Below are positions 1 to 8,826 of a DNA stretch of 51,652 nucleotides, one piece after another. A program made the translations under genes and the position numbers. A model generated the notes under the pieces. It was not told the origin of the DNA. It saw nothing but the letters and a program-made list of their open reading frames with translations, and did not search any database. Within the stretch, counting starts at the first letter, position 1. The number at the start of each line of letters is the position of its first letter. Source of the stretch: a bacterium (GTDB lineage: Bacteria; Moduliflexota; Moduliflexia; Moduliflexales; JAUQPW01); NCBI GenBank assembly GCA_030550175.1, contig JAUQPW010000030.1:1-51652 (forward strand). Direction: 5' to 3'.

Positions 1-133
1 GTAGGGGGGTAGGGACGTGTAGGAGAGTATAATCCAATATTTTTCACCTCTACACTCCTATACTCCCACACTTCCACACCCCCACACTCCCCTACCTCCC
101 TACCCTTACATCCCCCTACATTTCCACACTCTT
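1..133. repeat. Purine/pyrimidine inverted repeat, cut by the window edge
   Basis: Bases 1-30 are G/A-rich words (gtagggggg, gtgtaggag). Bases 48-119 are their pyrimidine-rich counterparts (ctcctatactccc, ctccctaccc, ccccctac), so the block can fold into an imperfect hairpin whose left arm probably starts outside the window. It belongs to the same gggagtgt/ccatactccc word family as the elements near 8.8, 10.5, 18.8 and 40.7 kb. It lies beyond the 3' end of the DUF4416 gene. Bases 134-201 show nothing further. Confidence 0.7.
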
Positions 134-201
134 CAGGGTCCTTTGGGGATAAACAGTTAAAAACAGCAAAGGTATAGAAATTTAGGGCATTTTAAAACTT
201 A

Positions 202-735
202 TTATCGACTTACGCGTATTTGTTTTAAGTATCGCTCCCGCACTTTCTGGAAAAAGAGGATAACATTAGGGTCTCTAAAATCAGGATAAGTCCAATCCAG
301 GGGTTGGAGTTTCTTTCTCTTACAGATATAGGTAAGATCTGCGTAGATACCCTCTTTGAGGTAAACTCTATGGGCGTAGGCTTTGGTAGTTCCCAGAACC
401 AATTGGGAGTGAGTCAGATAACCCGGGTCAATATTGACCTGTCTTTTTCCATCTTTCATGGTTCGTTTTTCCAAGTCATTGGTAAATATCTTAATATACG
501 GGAGATCTTCTACGGCTATGAGTTCTGAAAAACTCACAAATTTTTTTTGTAATCCCTCCCCCATCTCCTCGGTGTAATAATCGGTGTGATTGAAGGGAAT
601 TAGAGAGCTTTCAAAATCTGTTTTACCAAATTTTTTGACTAATTTTTGTTCGGTATCGTCGATGAGGTTTATATTGGAGGACATAATTCCAACGACAAGT
701 TTTCCACGTCGTGGAAATTTTATTTCTTTAACCAT
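202..735 (-). CDS. DUF4416 family protein
   Basis: A 177-residue soluble protein of unknown function that I recognise as DUF4416. Conserved-looking blocks are the N-terminal VVGIMSSN, DYYTEEMG near residue 50, the central VNIDPGYL and the late LDWTYPDF. The start is taken at the ATG at 735, because AGGAGGG lies 9 bases upstream. A TTG two codons earlier would sit too close to that site. The gene follows ftsH on the same strand, separated by a long hairpin. No catalytic role can be read from the sequence. Confidence 0.85.
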   Translation of the reverse strand: MVKEIKFPRRGKLVVGIMSSNINLIDDTEQKLVKKFGKTDFESSLIPFNHTDYYTEEMGEGLQKKFVSFSELIAVEDLPYIKIFTNDLEKRTMKDGKRQVNIDPGYLTHSQLVLGTTKAYAHRVYLKEGIYADLTYICKRKKLQPLDWTYPDFRDPNVILFFQKVRERYLKQIRVSR

Positions 736-762
736 TTTCAATGCCCTCCTACAAGCGTAGGG

Positions 763-861
763 GGTACTGAATAAAGAGTTCTGAATGGGAGTGTAGGTAT
801 TTTTGCCCTTCTGGGAGCGCGGGCGTTCTCGCCCGTCATTCAGTATTCTTTACTCAGTACC
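763..861. repeat. Inverted repeat with 25-base arms between ftsH and the DUF4416 gene
   Basis: The arms at 763-787 and 837-861 are complementary at 22 of 25 positions (GGTACTGA..TAAAGA..CTGAATG). Nested inside is a second hairpin, GCGGGCG-ttct-CGCCCGT, near 819-836. The element begins three bases beyond the ftsH stop codon. There is no T-run, so a simple intrinsic terminator is unlikely. The word differs from the gggagtgt family but the architecture is the same, purine-rich arm first on the plus strand. Confidence 0.9.
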
Positions 862-864
862 GAA

Positions 865-2661
865 TCAGACCGTAGCGGTTCCATAAACAATGCTATCTAG
901 TTCGGCACCATTTAAGACCTCTTTCTCTAAGAGAGCTTTAGCAATGGCATGGAGTTTATCGATATGCTTGGTTAACAACATTTTGGCCTGCTCCAGATTT
1001 TCCATAACAATTCTTCGTACTTCCCTATCTATTTCAACTGCCGTAGCCTCGCTATAATTTTGACGTTGAGCAAATTCCCGACCCAGGAAGATATGCTCCT
1101 CACGTTTACCAAAGGTTATGGGTCCCATCTTTTCGCTCATTCCCCACTCACAAACCATTTTTCTGGCCAACTCAGTTGCTTTTTCCAGATCATTAGAGGC
1201 CCCGGTGGTGGTTTCTTTGAAAATAATTTCCTCTGCCACACGACCACCCAGAGCCGAAGCAATCGCATTCAAACAATAGGTCTTAGACCGCATGTAACGA
1301 TCATCTACCGGTAGATATTGGGTTACCCCCAGAGCCATTCCTCTTGGGATAATGGTGACTTTATGGACCGGGTCGGTTTCCGGTAGAAGTTTGGCAACCA
1401 GAGCATGTCCGGCTTCATGATAAGCTGTAATCAGTTTTTCCTCCTCGGTGATAACCCGACTTCTTCGTTCTGAGCCCATTAGAACCTTATCCCGGGCATC
1501 TTCAAAATCAACCATTTCGACAGCAGATTTATTCTTTCGAGCAGCCAGGAGGGCAGCTTCATTGACGAGATTGGCCAGATCGGCTCCAGAGAAACCCGGA
1601 GTTCCTCTGGCTATTACTTCTAGACTTACGTTATTGGCCAGGGGGACTTTTCGCGTATGAACCTTGAGAATTTCTATACGGCCCTTCAAATCCGGGCTGG
1701 GAACGACCACCTGACGGTCAAAACGTCCTGGACGCAGAAGAGCAGGATCTAGAACATCGGGTCTGTTCGTAGCGGCTATGATAATAACCCCCTCATTGGT
1801 CTCGAAGCCATCCATTTCAACCAGGAGTTGGTTTAAAGTCTGTTCGCGTTCATCGTGACCACCCCCCAGGCCGGCTCCCCGATGTCTTCCCACCGCATCA
1901 ATTTCATCTACAAAGATGATACAGGGTGCGTTTTTCTTCCCCTGCTCAAACAGATCTCGAACCCGAGAAGCCCCCACGCCAACAAACATCTCCACAAAAT
2001 CCGACCCGCTGATACTAAAGAAAGGAACATCCGCTTCACCGGCTATGGCCCGGGCTAATAAAGTTTTACCCGTTCCTGGAGGTCCGACTAACAGAACTCC
2101 CTTAGGAATTCGACCTCCCAGCTTTTGAAACTTATGAGGATCTTTGAGAAACTCAATGATCTCCTCCAATTCTTCCTTAGCCTCATCAATTCCGGCGACA
2201 TCTTTAAACGTAACTTTTCTTTGTTGGTCACTCATAAGTCGGGCCCGGCTTTTACCAAAGGAGAGGGCTTTACTTCCTCCTATCTGCATTTGTCGCATAA
2301 AGAAAAACCAGACCCCCAAGAAGACCAGCATCGGCAACCAGGTCAATAAATATTGGTACCAGGAGCTTTTATCCTCAGGTTCTACAATAATCTCGACTTT
2401 TTGCTTACGTAACTTCTTTACAAGTTCCGGATCCTCCAGGGCATAGGTTTCAAATCTGGACCCATCGGTTAACCTTCCACGGATTAAATTTCCTGAAATG
2501 ACCACCTCTTTGATATTTCCCTCATCCACGCGGTCCATGAATTCACTGAAAACAATTTTGCGATAGATTTCAGGTTTGCTGTTAAATAAATCGAAAAGTA
2601 AAATAGTTACGACCACAATCACTAACCATAAAGCAAGATTTTTATAAAACGAAGTGTTCAA
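865..2661 (-). CDS. ftsH: ATP-dependent zinc metalloprotease FtsH
   Basis: Membrane-anchored AAA+ protease that degrades misfolded and short-lived membrane and cytosolic proteins. The 598 residues show TM1 at about 9-26 and TM2 at about 103-122, flanking the periplasmic domain. Walker A GPPGTGKT is at 193-200, Walker B IIFVDEID at about 248-255, then the second region of homology. The zinc motif HEAGH is at 415-419. Length is slightly below E. coli FtsH because the C-terminal tail is short. The start is TTG with AAGGGGG eight bases upstream. It lies 28 bases after tilS, a widespread gene order. Confidence 0.97.
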   Translation of the reverse strand: MNTSFYKNLALWLVIVVVTILLFDLFNSKPEIYRKIVFSEFMDRVDEGNIKEVVISGNLIRGRLTDGSRFETYALEDPELVKKLRKQKVEIIVEPEDKSSWYQYLLTWLPMLVFLGVWFFFMRQMQIGGSKALSFGKSRARLMSDQQRKVTFKDVAGIDEAKEELEEIIEFLKDPHKFQKLGGRIPKGVLLVGPPGTGKTLLARAIAGEADVPFFSISGSDFVEMFVGVGASRVRDLFEQGKKNAPCIIFVDEIDAVGRHRGAGLGGGHDEREQTLNQLLVEMDGFETNEGVIIIAATNRPDVLDPALLRPGRFDRQVVVPSPDLKGRIEILKVHTRKVPLANNVSLEVIARGTPGFSGADLANLVNEAALLAARKNKSAVEMVDFEDARDKVLMGSERRSRVITEEEKLITAYHEAGHALVAKLLPETDPVHKVTIIPRGMALGVTQYLPVDDRYMRSKTYCLNAIASALGGRVAEEIIFKETTTGASNDLEKATELARKMVCEWGMSEKMGPITFGKREEHIFLGREFAQRQNYSEATAVEIDREVRRIVMENLEQAKMLLTKHIDKLHAIAKALLEKEVLNGAELDSIVYGTATV

Positions 2662-2689
2662 CGTCTATACCCCCTTTACATAAATGCTT

Positions 2690-4390
2690 TCAAGGTAAGT
2701 CGTCCTTTTGTTCAGAAGGCATTACCGTACAAACCAGGATTTTTTCTGTTGTAGAGTCTACTTTGACCCGTTCGGCTATACGATAACCCACTACCCAGAT
2801 AATCCCCTCTTCATCTTCCAAGATAGGAATTAAATCTCGCTTTTCCCTGGGAACCTTAAGATCCACCAGCAGATCCTGTAATTTTTTTCGTCCTTTCATC
2901 CCCAATGGTTGAAAACGATCTCCTGGCTTCCTTTTTCGAATTCTCAGGGGAAATCGTAACTTGTGATAATCAAAAAAAACGGTAATTTTTTGAGGTTGTA
3001 GAACCTGAATTTTTTTAAAATCATCCGATCTATTACTCCAAAAGTCAACCTCCTTCCTATTTCCCTCCTGAGAAAAGAAGAGAAATGGAAAGGTAAGATC
3101 TTGGGATTGCTCGTCCAGGGTTTCGAGTAAATTCTGAGCATCCCTATCTTTTACACTAAGAACTTGGGTGCTAAAGATCAAGCCTTTTTGGTTCTGTATA
3201 CCGGGAACCTGTAGAATTTCTTCAGATAAAGCTACTTCCCTGTCCCATAAACTGACCCTTCCGGGATCTTCGGTTAAAAGTGGAGATCGGAGAGAGGGAG
3301 GTTTTTGAGTTTCTGGAGGTCTTTTGAGCATAACCCCCTGTCCATAGCTCTGTTGGAGGATTACCCCTCCGGGCAAGTGGATGGATTTCCCTGTTTCTCT
3401 GGAATTCAACAACTCCACAGCAGCCTGCACATGGGTGCTCTTAAGTCCTTGGATAAATCCGGTCAACTCTTCGAAACTTCTTCGTAGAATACGTTTTTGG
3501 AGCGCCGGATGAAGTCGGGTAAACCGAGGGAGTTCGATCCGAATTTCTCCATTTCTTTCCATCTTACAAACCTGAGGGTAATAGGCCTCGGTTAATTCCT
3601 CGAGCAGATGGAGATCATCTCGAAGTAAATTGGCCGTAACGACCAATCGCGTTATAATGTTTGGATTAAATTCCCGTTTAAGCAAAGGCAACAAATCCCA
3701 TCGGATCTTATTCCGTAAATAGCGCCTGTCCAGGTTCGAAGAGTCCTGGACGTACTCCAATCCTTCCTGTTCGACAAAGGACCGGATCTCCTCCCGGGTG
3801 ATTTGAAGAAAAGGGCGAATAATCTGCCCGCTCCAGGAGACCTTCTTTTCCTCGCCTCCTTGTAAGGGAAGGGTGATGTTCTCTAGATGGCTGTACATGG
3901 GGCGAATTCCGCTTAATCCATCCAGTCCAGCCCCTTGTAAAAGTCTAAGAAGTAAAGTTTCGGCCTGATCATCTGCCGTATGGGCCGTGGCAATTTTGTT
4001 GGCTCCTACCTTTTCGGCGGTCCGGTAAAAAAACCTATAGCGAAGGGTTCTGGCGGCTTCTTCAATGGACATCTTCTGGGATTGAGCAAAATCTTTGACA
4101 GAGTCGGAACCTAAAGTATAAGGAAGACCCCACTCACAGGCCAGTTTTTCTACAAACCGGGCATCTCGAAGGGATTCTGTACCTCGAAGGTTATGATTAA
4201 AATGAGCCACATGCAGTCTAAACCCTAAGGTGGATTTTAACCGATTTAAAACATGCAAAAGTGATACCGAATCCATCCCTCCGGAGACCCCTACGAGGAG
4301 ATGATCGCCTGCCTCTAGCATGGGGTATTTTTTTAGAATATGGAGAATTTTTTCAAGAAATTTTGATTTGTTCGTACCTGTTAACTGCAT
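2690..4390 (-). CDS. tilS: tRNA(Ile)-lysidine synthetase TilS
   Basis: Converts C34 of tRNA-Ile(CAU) to lysidine, changing both codon reading and amino-acid identity. The PP-loop motif SGGMDS is at about 36-41, followed by the N-type ATP-pyrophosphatase domain (HTADDQAETLLLRLL near 130). A substrate-binding middle follows, and a C-terminal TilS domain carries RKRKPGDRFQPLG. At 566 residues it is clearly longer than the 430-470 typical of the family, the extra length lying mostly between the middle and C-terminal domains. No good ribosome-binding site precedes the ATG. A CAU tRNA lies 49 bases upstream on the same strand. Confidence 0.96.
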   Translation of the reverse strand: MQLTGTNKSKFLEKILHILKKYPMLEAGDHLLVGVSGGMDSVSLLHVLNRLKSTLGFRLHVAHFNHNLRGTESLRDARFVEKLACEWGLPYTLGSDSVKDFAQSQKMSIEEAARTLRYRFFYRTAEKVGANKIATAHTADDQAETLLLRLLQGAGLDGLSGIRPMYSHLENITLPLQGGEEKKVSWSGQIIRPFLQITREEIRSFVEQEGLEYVQDSSNLDRRYLRNKIRWDLLPLLKREFNPNIITRLVVTANLLRDDLHLLEELTEAYYPQVCKMERNGEIRIELPRFTRLHPALQKRILRRSFEELTGFIQGLKSTHVQAAVELLNSRETGKSIHLPGGVILQQSYGQGVMLKRPPETQKPPSLRSPLLTEDPGRVSLWDREVALSEEILQVPGIQNQKGLIFSTQVLSVKDRDAQNLLETLDEQSQDLTFPFLFFSQEGNRKEVDFWSNRSDDFKKIQVLQPQKITVFFDYHKLRFPLRIRKRKPGDRFQPLGMKGRKKLQDLLVDLKVPREKRDLIPILEDEEGIIWVVGYRIAERVKVDSTTEKILVCTVMPSEQKDDLP

Positions 4391-4439
4391 GCCATTCTTT
4401 TGAAAGAAAGAGGAAGAGTTTAATTAACACACGTACATT

Positions 4440-4516
4440 TGGTGGCGGTGCAGGGACTCGAACCCCGGACGCCGCGGATATGAGCCGCGTGCTCTAACCA
4501 GCTGAGCTACACCGCC
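4440..4516 (-). tRNA. tRNA with CAU anticodon, probably elongator tRNA-Met
   Basis: The 77-base cloverleaf includes an encoded CCA. The acceptor stem GGCGGTG/CACCGCC is perfect, the D arm is GCTC..GAGC, the anticodon stem CGCGG/CCGCG encloses the loop CTCATAT, and the T arm contains GGTTCGAGTCC. Anticodon CAU fits elongator Met or the TilS substrate tRNA-Ile2. The overall sequence looks more like elongator Met, but the two cannot be separated firmly by eye. A promoter-like pair lies upstream, and tilS follows on the same strand. Confidence 0.93.
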
Positions 4517-4617
4517 TTCTTCCGATAGGTGGGAGGTAAGTTCCTTCGCTTAATTTCAATCGTTCGTCTCAGTTTAAGCTTACTAAATTTACAGACAAAA
4601 GTGACGGAGTTGTATAA

Positions 4618-4647
4618 AGAATACTAAACTTCTCGCGGGTTTGTCAA
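4618..4647 (-). promoter_or_regulatory. Promoter-like sequence for tRNA-tilS-ftsH
   Basis: On the minus strand TTGACA (4647-4642) is followed after 18 bases by TATTCT (4623-4618). The -35 is a perfect sigma-70 consensus and the -10 matches four of six bases. The predicted start would lie about 95 bases before the tRNA. It is the only clear promoter between the decayed transporter and the tRNA. Confidence 0.55.
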
Positions 4648-4669
4648 GAGAAAAGTGAGTACGATTCGA

Positions 4670-5104
4670 TCACAGGATCTGGCTTAAAAAAGTTTGGCTC
4701 TCTCCTGTTTCGGGAATTCCAACTTTTTCCAGTAATTCCCGAGCAATTCGTTCGGCTTCCTCTCGGGATCGCTTTCTTACAACCCTCTGAGCCAGCGTGG
4801 TGTTCTGAAGAACCGTCTTGTGAGGGAAGAGATTAAACTGTTGAAAAACCATTCCAATTTCTTCCCTTACTTTGTTAATATTTGTCCTGGGATCATTCAA
4901 AACAATCCCATCAATGGTAATCTTACCCTGATCGATGACCTCCAGGCGATTTAAGCAGCGAAGCAGGGTACTCTTACCCGAACCGCTGGGACCGCTAATC
5001 ACCACCACCTCTCCGCTTTTAGTCGAGTTACTAACGTTTATTAAAGCCCGGATCGGACCATGGGGAGTTTTATAGGTTTTATAAACATTCTGAATTTCAA
5101 TCAT
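4670..5104 (-). pseudogene. Truncated amino-acid ABC transporter ATPase (GlnQ/HisP type)
   Basis: The 144 residues carry an intact N-terminal half of a polar-amino-acid ABC ATPase. Walker [10 protein letters not shown] is near residue 39 and the Q-loop region [16 protein letters not shown] near 84-99. The reading then stops after [17 protein letters not shown], exactly where the LSGGQ signature, Walker B and switch His should follow. About 40% of the domain is missing, so it cannot hydrolyse ATP normally. A plausible ribosome-binding site (AAGGTGAGG) precedes the ATG. It is the last of three damaged genes of one former operon. Confidence 0.88.
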
Positions 5105-5132
5105 GGATCCTCACCTTTCCAGCAAGATCTCA

Positions 5133-5604
5133 TCAGCTATAACCCACGCTAACCCTTTTCTCAAGGTATCTGGCCAGTTTGGTCATGGGAAGGGTCATGG
5201 CCAAATAAAGAAGGGCAACTCCCATGTAGGGACTAAAAACGTTTACTTTCCACGCTACAATTTCACGACCTTTTCTCAGTAACTCGGAGACGGCCAGGGT
5301 AGAAACCAGGGAAGAATCCTTTAACAAACTCATTTGTGAGCGGCGGCAGAGAAACCCGAAAAGCCTGGGGAAGAATAATATAGGTCATGGCCTGTAAATG
5401 GGTCATTCCCAAAGAACGTGCTGCTTCCATCTGACCTTTGCTGATGGACTGAATACCTGCACGAAAAATCTCGGCAATGTAAGCCGCACTATTTAAAGCC
5501 ATACCCACAATCCCGGCTACAATAGCCGGAAGATTCAGACTGGGATGCAAAGAAGGTAAAGCATAATAGATAATTACCAGATGCATCAGAAGGGGAGTAC
5601 CTCT
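5133..5604 (-). pseudogene. Amino-acid ABC transporter permease, 5'-deleted and frameshifted
   Basis: The remnant begins abruptly at RGTPLL, the middle of a His/Glu/Gln permease, and continues through the EAARSLGM loop to LPPLTNEF. There the frame breaks near 5325 and resumes in another frame as SLLKDSSLVSTLAVSELL through to RVSVGYS. The family normally reads NEF-(I/M)SLLKDSS. The break fits loss of 8 bases between two gagttt/cagttt-like words, but the ancestral sequence is inferred. The first transmembrane segment is gone. Confidence 0.87.
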
Positions 5605-5813
5605 GCAATGGCCTAGGCTAAATCTACATCAAACCCAACAGGTTGATTCCCCTCCATATACTCAAAAGGGGGATAGGTAATGTCACTTCCGACTTTCAAT
5701 ACCCCCGCTTTTTTGACCCCATCTACTCCCGGTCCGGCATAACATAAAGTAGTCGATAAACCTACCAAACCCAAAAAGAAAATCAATCCTACAAGGGCTA
5801 TTCTACGATACAT
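5601..5813 (-). pseudogene. Amino-acid ABC substrate-binding protein, N-terminal stub
   Basis: The first 66 codons encode a signal peptide (hydrophobic 6-23, cleavage probably near CYAG) and the family start GVLKVGSDITYPPFEY...VGFDVDLA. A TAG replaces the usual N/K codon after VDLA. Reading through gives AIAE, and at about 5601-5606 the sequence fuses directly to the middle of the permease. A deletion therefore removed most of the binding protein and the start of the permease. Bases 5814-5992 upstream hold small hairpins (acgtc-ttcag-gacgt) but no gene. Confidence 0.88.
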
Positions 5814-5992
5814 AATGGTTTTACCGGAGTGCGAATCACAGATTCCATTGAATGAAATAGCGCTTCATACTACCGGCGAAGCACTCCACGTCTTCAGGAC
5901 GTAGAAAGTTACAAACTTTGAATGGAGGCCCACTGCTATTTCGTACTCTACCTGCCGCTTATCTAGCCCACCGTAAGTGTGCAGTTCGGGTA

Positions 5993-6802
5993 TTAAGCAA
6001 CTTTACATAACACCTCGGCCCCTATTTGCAGGCCAAGGGTTTTAGCTGCATTTCCCTTATTGATACTAAATTCCAGGAAATCCGAGCTTCCAAAGATGGC
6101 TATAAGTTCTCCTTCACTTCCCTCGGTATAGGAATTACAAATCCTGGTCAGGTTCCGATCACCAATTCGGATCACAAAGCGTTTCCCCGGTGATTTATTC
6201 AGATGTTCTGTGAAATTCTTTCGTGTAATGTTGGAAACAAGGTTACCAAACCGATCTATATAAAGGATTCGTCCCAGGAGGATATCCTCTTTTACCAGGG
6301 TTGGAACCGGAATAGTAAATTTCTTATAATCGGTAATAAGATCTCCCAGAGAACTCGGAGCAACTCCCCGGGATAGCCAAGCAGCTACAGGAGCAAAAAC
6401 ATCTCGTCCGTGAAAGGTTTGACTGACCGGGTGCAAAAAATAGTGAGAAGCCGTAATCTCACGGACCTCCCCAACAGACCCTGTTTGATAAATATAAGAA
6501 AGAACTCCATTATCGGGCGCAATAAAGTAATAAGATTCCGTCGAAACCAGAATAGGACGCCGGCTGGTTCCGACTTCCGGATCGACCACCACTACATGGA
6601 GCGTTCTCTTGGGAAAGTAACCGTAGGAAACCCTTAATAAAAAGGCGGCCTGAAGAATATCCTGGGGTCGGACGTTATGGCAAATATCCACAATTCGAGC
6701 CTGGGGATTAATCTGGTAGATAACCCCCTTCATAACTCCTACATAGTGATCCTGAAGTCCAAAATCGGTGAGCAGCGTAATGAGTGGAATGGGTTCGGGC
6801 AT
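5993..6802 (-). CDS. SAM hydroxide adenosyltransferase (DUF62 family)
   Basis: The 269-residue cytosolic enzyme belongs to the DUF62 family, relatives of fluorinases and chlorinases that hydrolyse S-adenosylmethionine to adenosine and methionine. Family signatures are TLLTDFGLQDHYVGVMKGV at the N-terminus, VVVVDPEVGTSRRPI near 70-84 and APDNGVLS near 94-101, followed by a beta-barrel C-domain containing IDRFGNLVSN. AGGAG precedes the ATG at good spacing. The physiological role of this family is not settled. Confidence 0.9.
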   Translation of the reverse strand: MPEPIPLITLLTDFGLQDHYVGVMKGVIYQINPQARIVDICHNVRPQDILQAAFLLRVSYGYFPKRTLHVVVVDPEVGTSRRPILVSTESYYFIAPDNGVLSYIYQTGSVGEVREITASHYFLHPVSQTFHGRDVFAPVAAWLSRGVAPSSLGDLITDYKKFTIPVPTLVKEDILLGRILYIDRFGNLVSNITRKNFTEHLNKSPGKRFVIRIGDRNLTRICNSYTEGSEGELIAIFGSSDFLEFSINKGNAAKTLGLQIGAEVLCKVA

Positions 6803-7184
6803 AAGCTTCTCCTCTTTTTAACTATTTGAAACCATGAAAAAGGCAGGTTGTCAATGAAAAGTTACAAATCTTTGGAGGCAAATTCATAAAAAAAACTTGA
6901 CATGAAAAAATCTTCTATGTGAAAAAATCGTAGCAGGGTGTTATTATATAAAAGAACTTTTCCGGGAGATTCCTGAAACTGTAAGAATATCAACGAATAT
7001 CAAAGAAACGGGTAACTTATAGAAGCCTTAGAGTCCAAAACTTGCTTTACGTTCCTGCTGGGTTACTTTGCCTAAGTAAATGAATCCAGAGGGCAGGGAT
7101 CAAGGGACCGGAATGAAGTGGATTACTTTGCCAGGTAAGTCCAGAATCAGGAACGTTGGCAGGTCTGTGACTTTATTTAAATAG
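6803..7184. promoter_or_regulatory. Divergent leader region upstream of the ATP synthase operon
   Basis: There is no gene in these 382 bases. A TTGACA at 6897-6902 lies before an AT-rich stretch with TATGTG (6916) and TATTAT (6942), but spacing is poor for a canonical promoter. Further on, ACGTTCCTG (7049-7057) is perfectly complementary to CAGGAACGT (7148-7156). Between and beside them TTACTTTGCC is repeated at 7063 and 7123. This may be a structured 5' leader for atpF'. No ribosome-binding site precedes the GTG at 7185. Confidence 0.4.
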
Positions 7185-7604
7185 GTGATTAAACTAGATT
7201 ATACCCTTCTTATTCAGATTATCAATTTCCTTGTATTGATGTTCATTTTGACCCGGCTGGTATTTAAACCTATTACAAACTGGCTCGAGAAAAGGGAAGA
7301 AGCCATTAAAAGCGCGTTTAAAGATGCCGAAGAAGCCAGAAAGAAGGCTCTGGAACTGGAGGCAGAATACAACAAAAAACTCCTGGAAGCCAGAAAGGAA
7401 GCTCAAGAACTTCATAAGAAGATCCAGACCGAAGCTTTAAATGAAAAGATGCGGCTTATCGAAGAGACTCGGAGGAAGGGTGAAGCGTTAATCCAGAAGG
7501 CCAAAGCAGATATCCAGGCAGATCTGGAGAAGGCCAAGGCTGATATTAGACAGCAGGTGGAAGCCTTTTCTAATCTGATTGTGGAGAAAATCCTGCAGAA
7601 ATAA
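7185..7604 (+). CDS. atpF': ATP synthase F0 subunit b' (b-type peripheral stalk)
   Basis: The 139-residue stalk subunit has one N-terminal membrane helix (about 8-25, LIQIINFLVLMFILTRLVF) and then a highly charged coiled coil to the C-terminus. It pairs with the second b-type protein encoded next. Two b-type genes heading an F1 operon, with no a or c gene, is the layout of several Desulfobacterota-like lineages; the a and c genes must lie elsewhere. The start is GTG with no visible Shine-Dalgarno. Confidence 0.9.
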   Translation: MIKLDYTLLIQIINFLVLMFILTRLVFKPITNWLEKREEAIKSAFKDAEEARKKALELEAEYNKKLLEARKEAQELHKKIQTEALNEKMRLIEETRRKGEALIQKAKADIQADLEKAKADIRQQVEAFSNLIVEKILQK

Positions 7605-7664
7605 CGGACGGTAAGCGGTAAAAAAGGCCTTTAAAGTGATGGTTTTCTGTTTACTGCCCGCCGT
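7604..7664. repeat. Inverted repeat in the atpF'-atpF gap
   Basis: The purine-rich ACGGACGGTAAGCGGTAAA (7604-7622) starts at the atpF' stop codon. It pairs with bulges to TTTACTGCCCGCCGT (7650-7664). The element fills most of the gap, and the next ATG is 16 bases further, preceded by ttctgtttttagaaa and no Shine-Dalgarno. Confidence 0.75.
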
Positions 7665-7680
7665 ATTCTGTTTTTAGAAA

Positions 7681-8283
7681 ATGTTAACAAAAGGGTTTAT
7701 AATTCTAATCTGTTTAGGTTTGTTATGCGTCGTTCAGCCAGCCGGATTAAGCCTGGCAGTTGAAAAAGGTAGTAAAGAAGGGGGACATTCTGAGGCGGAA
7801 GGAGGATCTGTAGCAGAAACTTTGGAACGGTTGATCAATTTCGTTATCTTCGCAGGAATTCTCTACGTTGCCTTAAGAAAACCCCTGATGAATTTTCTGG
7901 ATAATCATGCCGAACACATTCAAAAAGCTTTAAAAGAAGCCAAGGAAATTCAAGAGGAGGCCATCCAAAAAGCAGAGGCCTATCAAACTAAATTGCTCTC
8001 CGTGGAAGAAGAAGCTTTAAAAATAAAACAAGAAGCCGAGCAAGAAGCCCTGGAAGAAAAGAAAAAAATTCTGGCCGAAGCTCAAACACAGGCAGAAAGA
8101 TTGATGACCCAGGTAAGGTTTGAAGTGGATCAAGAGGTGAAAAAAGCAAAGGAAGAACTCAGAACCTTTGCGGCTCTGTTAGCTGTGGAAATCGCCGAGA
8201 AAAAGCTACGTGCCGATCTAACAGAGTCCGACCAAAAGAAATTGGTCGAAGAGTATATTGCAAGGATGGAGAATCTGAATTGA
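7681..8283 (+). CDS. atpF: ATP synthase F0 subunit b
   Basis: The 200-residue b subunit has an unusual N-terminus. A hydrophobic signal-like segment (about 5-25, ending near GLSLA) comes first. A charged linker with His and Glu follows, then the real membrane helix (about 52-66, INFVIFAGILYVAL) and a long charged coiled coil. This two-hydrophobic-segment form occurs in the longer b subunits of some delta-type proteobacteria. It overlaps the delta subunit gene by four bases (TTGA), suggesting translational coupling. Confidence 0.9.
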   Translation: MLTKGFIILICLGLLCVVQPAGLSLAVEKGSKEGGHSEAEGGSVAETLERLINFVIFAGILYVALRKPLMNFLDNHAEHIQKALKEAKEIQEEAIQKAEAYQTKLLSVEEEALKIKQEAEQEALEEKKKILAEAQTQAERLMTQVRFEVDQEVKKAKEELRTFAALLAVEIAEKKLRADLTESDQKKLVEEYIARMENLN

Positions 8284-8822
8284 GAACGAGTAAAGTTTCT
8301 AAACGTTATGCAAAAGCCCTGGTAGATCTGGCAAAAAATCAGGGTAAGCTTGAGGAAGTCTGGGAAGAACTTTCCAGGCTTTCCGGCCTTTTGGAGAGTG
8401 AAGAAACCTTAAGGTATATTTTTTTTAATCCTTCCATTGCACCTGTCCAGAAGGGCCTGGTTTTAGAAGAGGTATCCGAAAGACTTCGTTTATCCCCTCT
8501 AACCGTTAATTTTTTAACTCTATTACTTCGGAAGGGACGTTTGCAAAATCTTTCAGATATTATAGAGCAATACCGGGTACTCCGGGATGAGATTCTCAAT
8601 CGGGCTACGGCTGAAGTTCAAAGTGCGACCCCGTTATCCGAAGAAACCAAAATTCGATTACGGGAAAAGTTAAGTCAGGTTACAGGTAAAGACATTATTC
8701 TAAAAACCTCGGTAAATCCCGAACTTCTGGGGGGAATTGTAACCAAGATTGGAAGTCTTGTATTTGATGGAAGTGTCCGTACCCAATTAGATCGTGTACG
8801 GGAGAGGTTGGTAAAAGGATAA
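8280..8822 (+). CDS. atpH: ATP synthase F1 subunit delta
   Basis: The 180-residue subunit links the b stalk to the top of F1. The N-terminal KVSKRYAKALVDLAKNQGKLEEV and C-terminal TSVNPELLGGIVTKIG are typical of the OSCP/delta family. The start is TTG inside the atpF stop (TTGA overlap), so expression probably depends on translation of atpF. Confidence 0.93.
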   Translation: MRTSKVSKRYAKALVDLAKNQGKLEEVWEELSRLSGLLESEETLRYIFFNPSIAPVQKGLVLEEVSERLRLSPLTVNFLTLLLRKGRLQNLSDIIEQYRVLRDEILNRATAEVQSATPLSEETKIRLREKLSQVTGKDIILKTSVNPELLGGIVTKIGSLVFDGSVRTQLDRVRERLVKG

Positions 8823-8826
8823 AAGA

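Noticed and set aside
4261..4497. Plus-strand 78-codon frame ending in GGGAGTRTPDAADMSRVL
   Set aside because: It is the antisense translation of the CAU tRNA joined to antisense tilS, a well-known false-protein signature.
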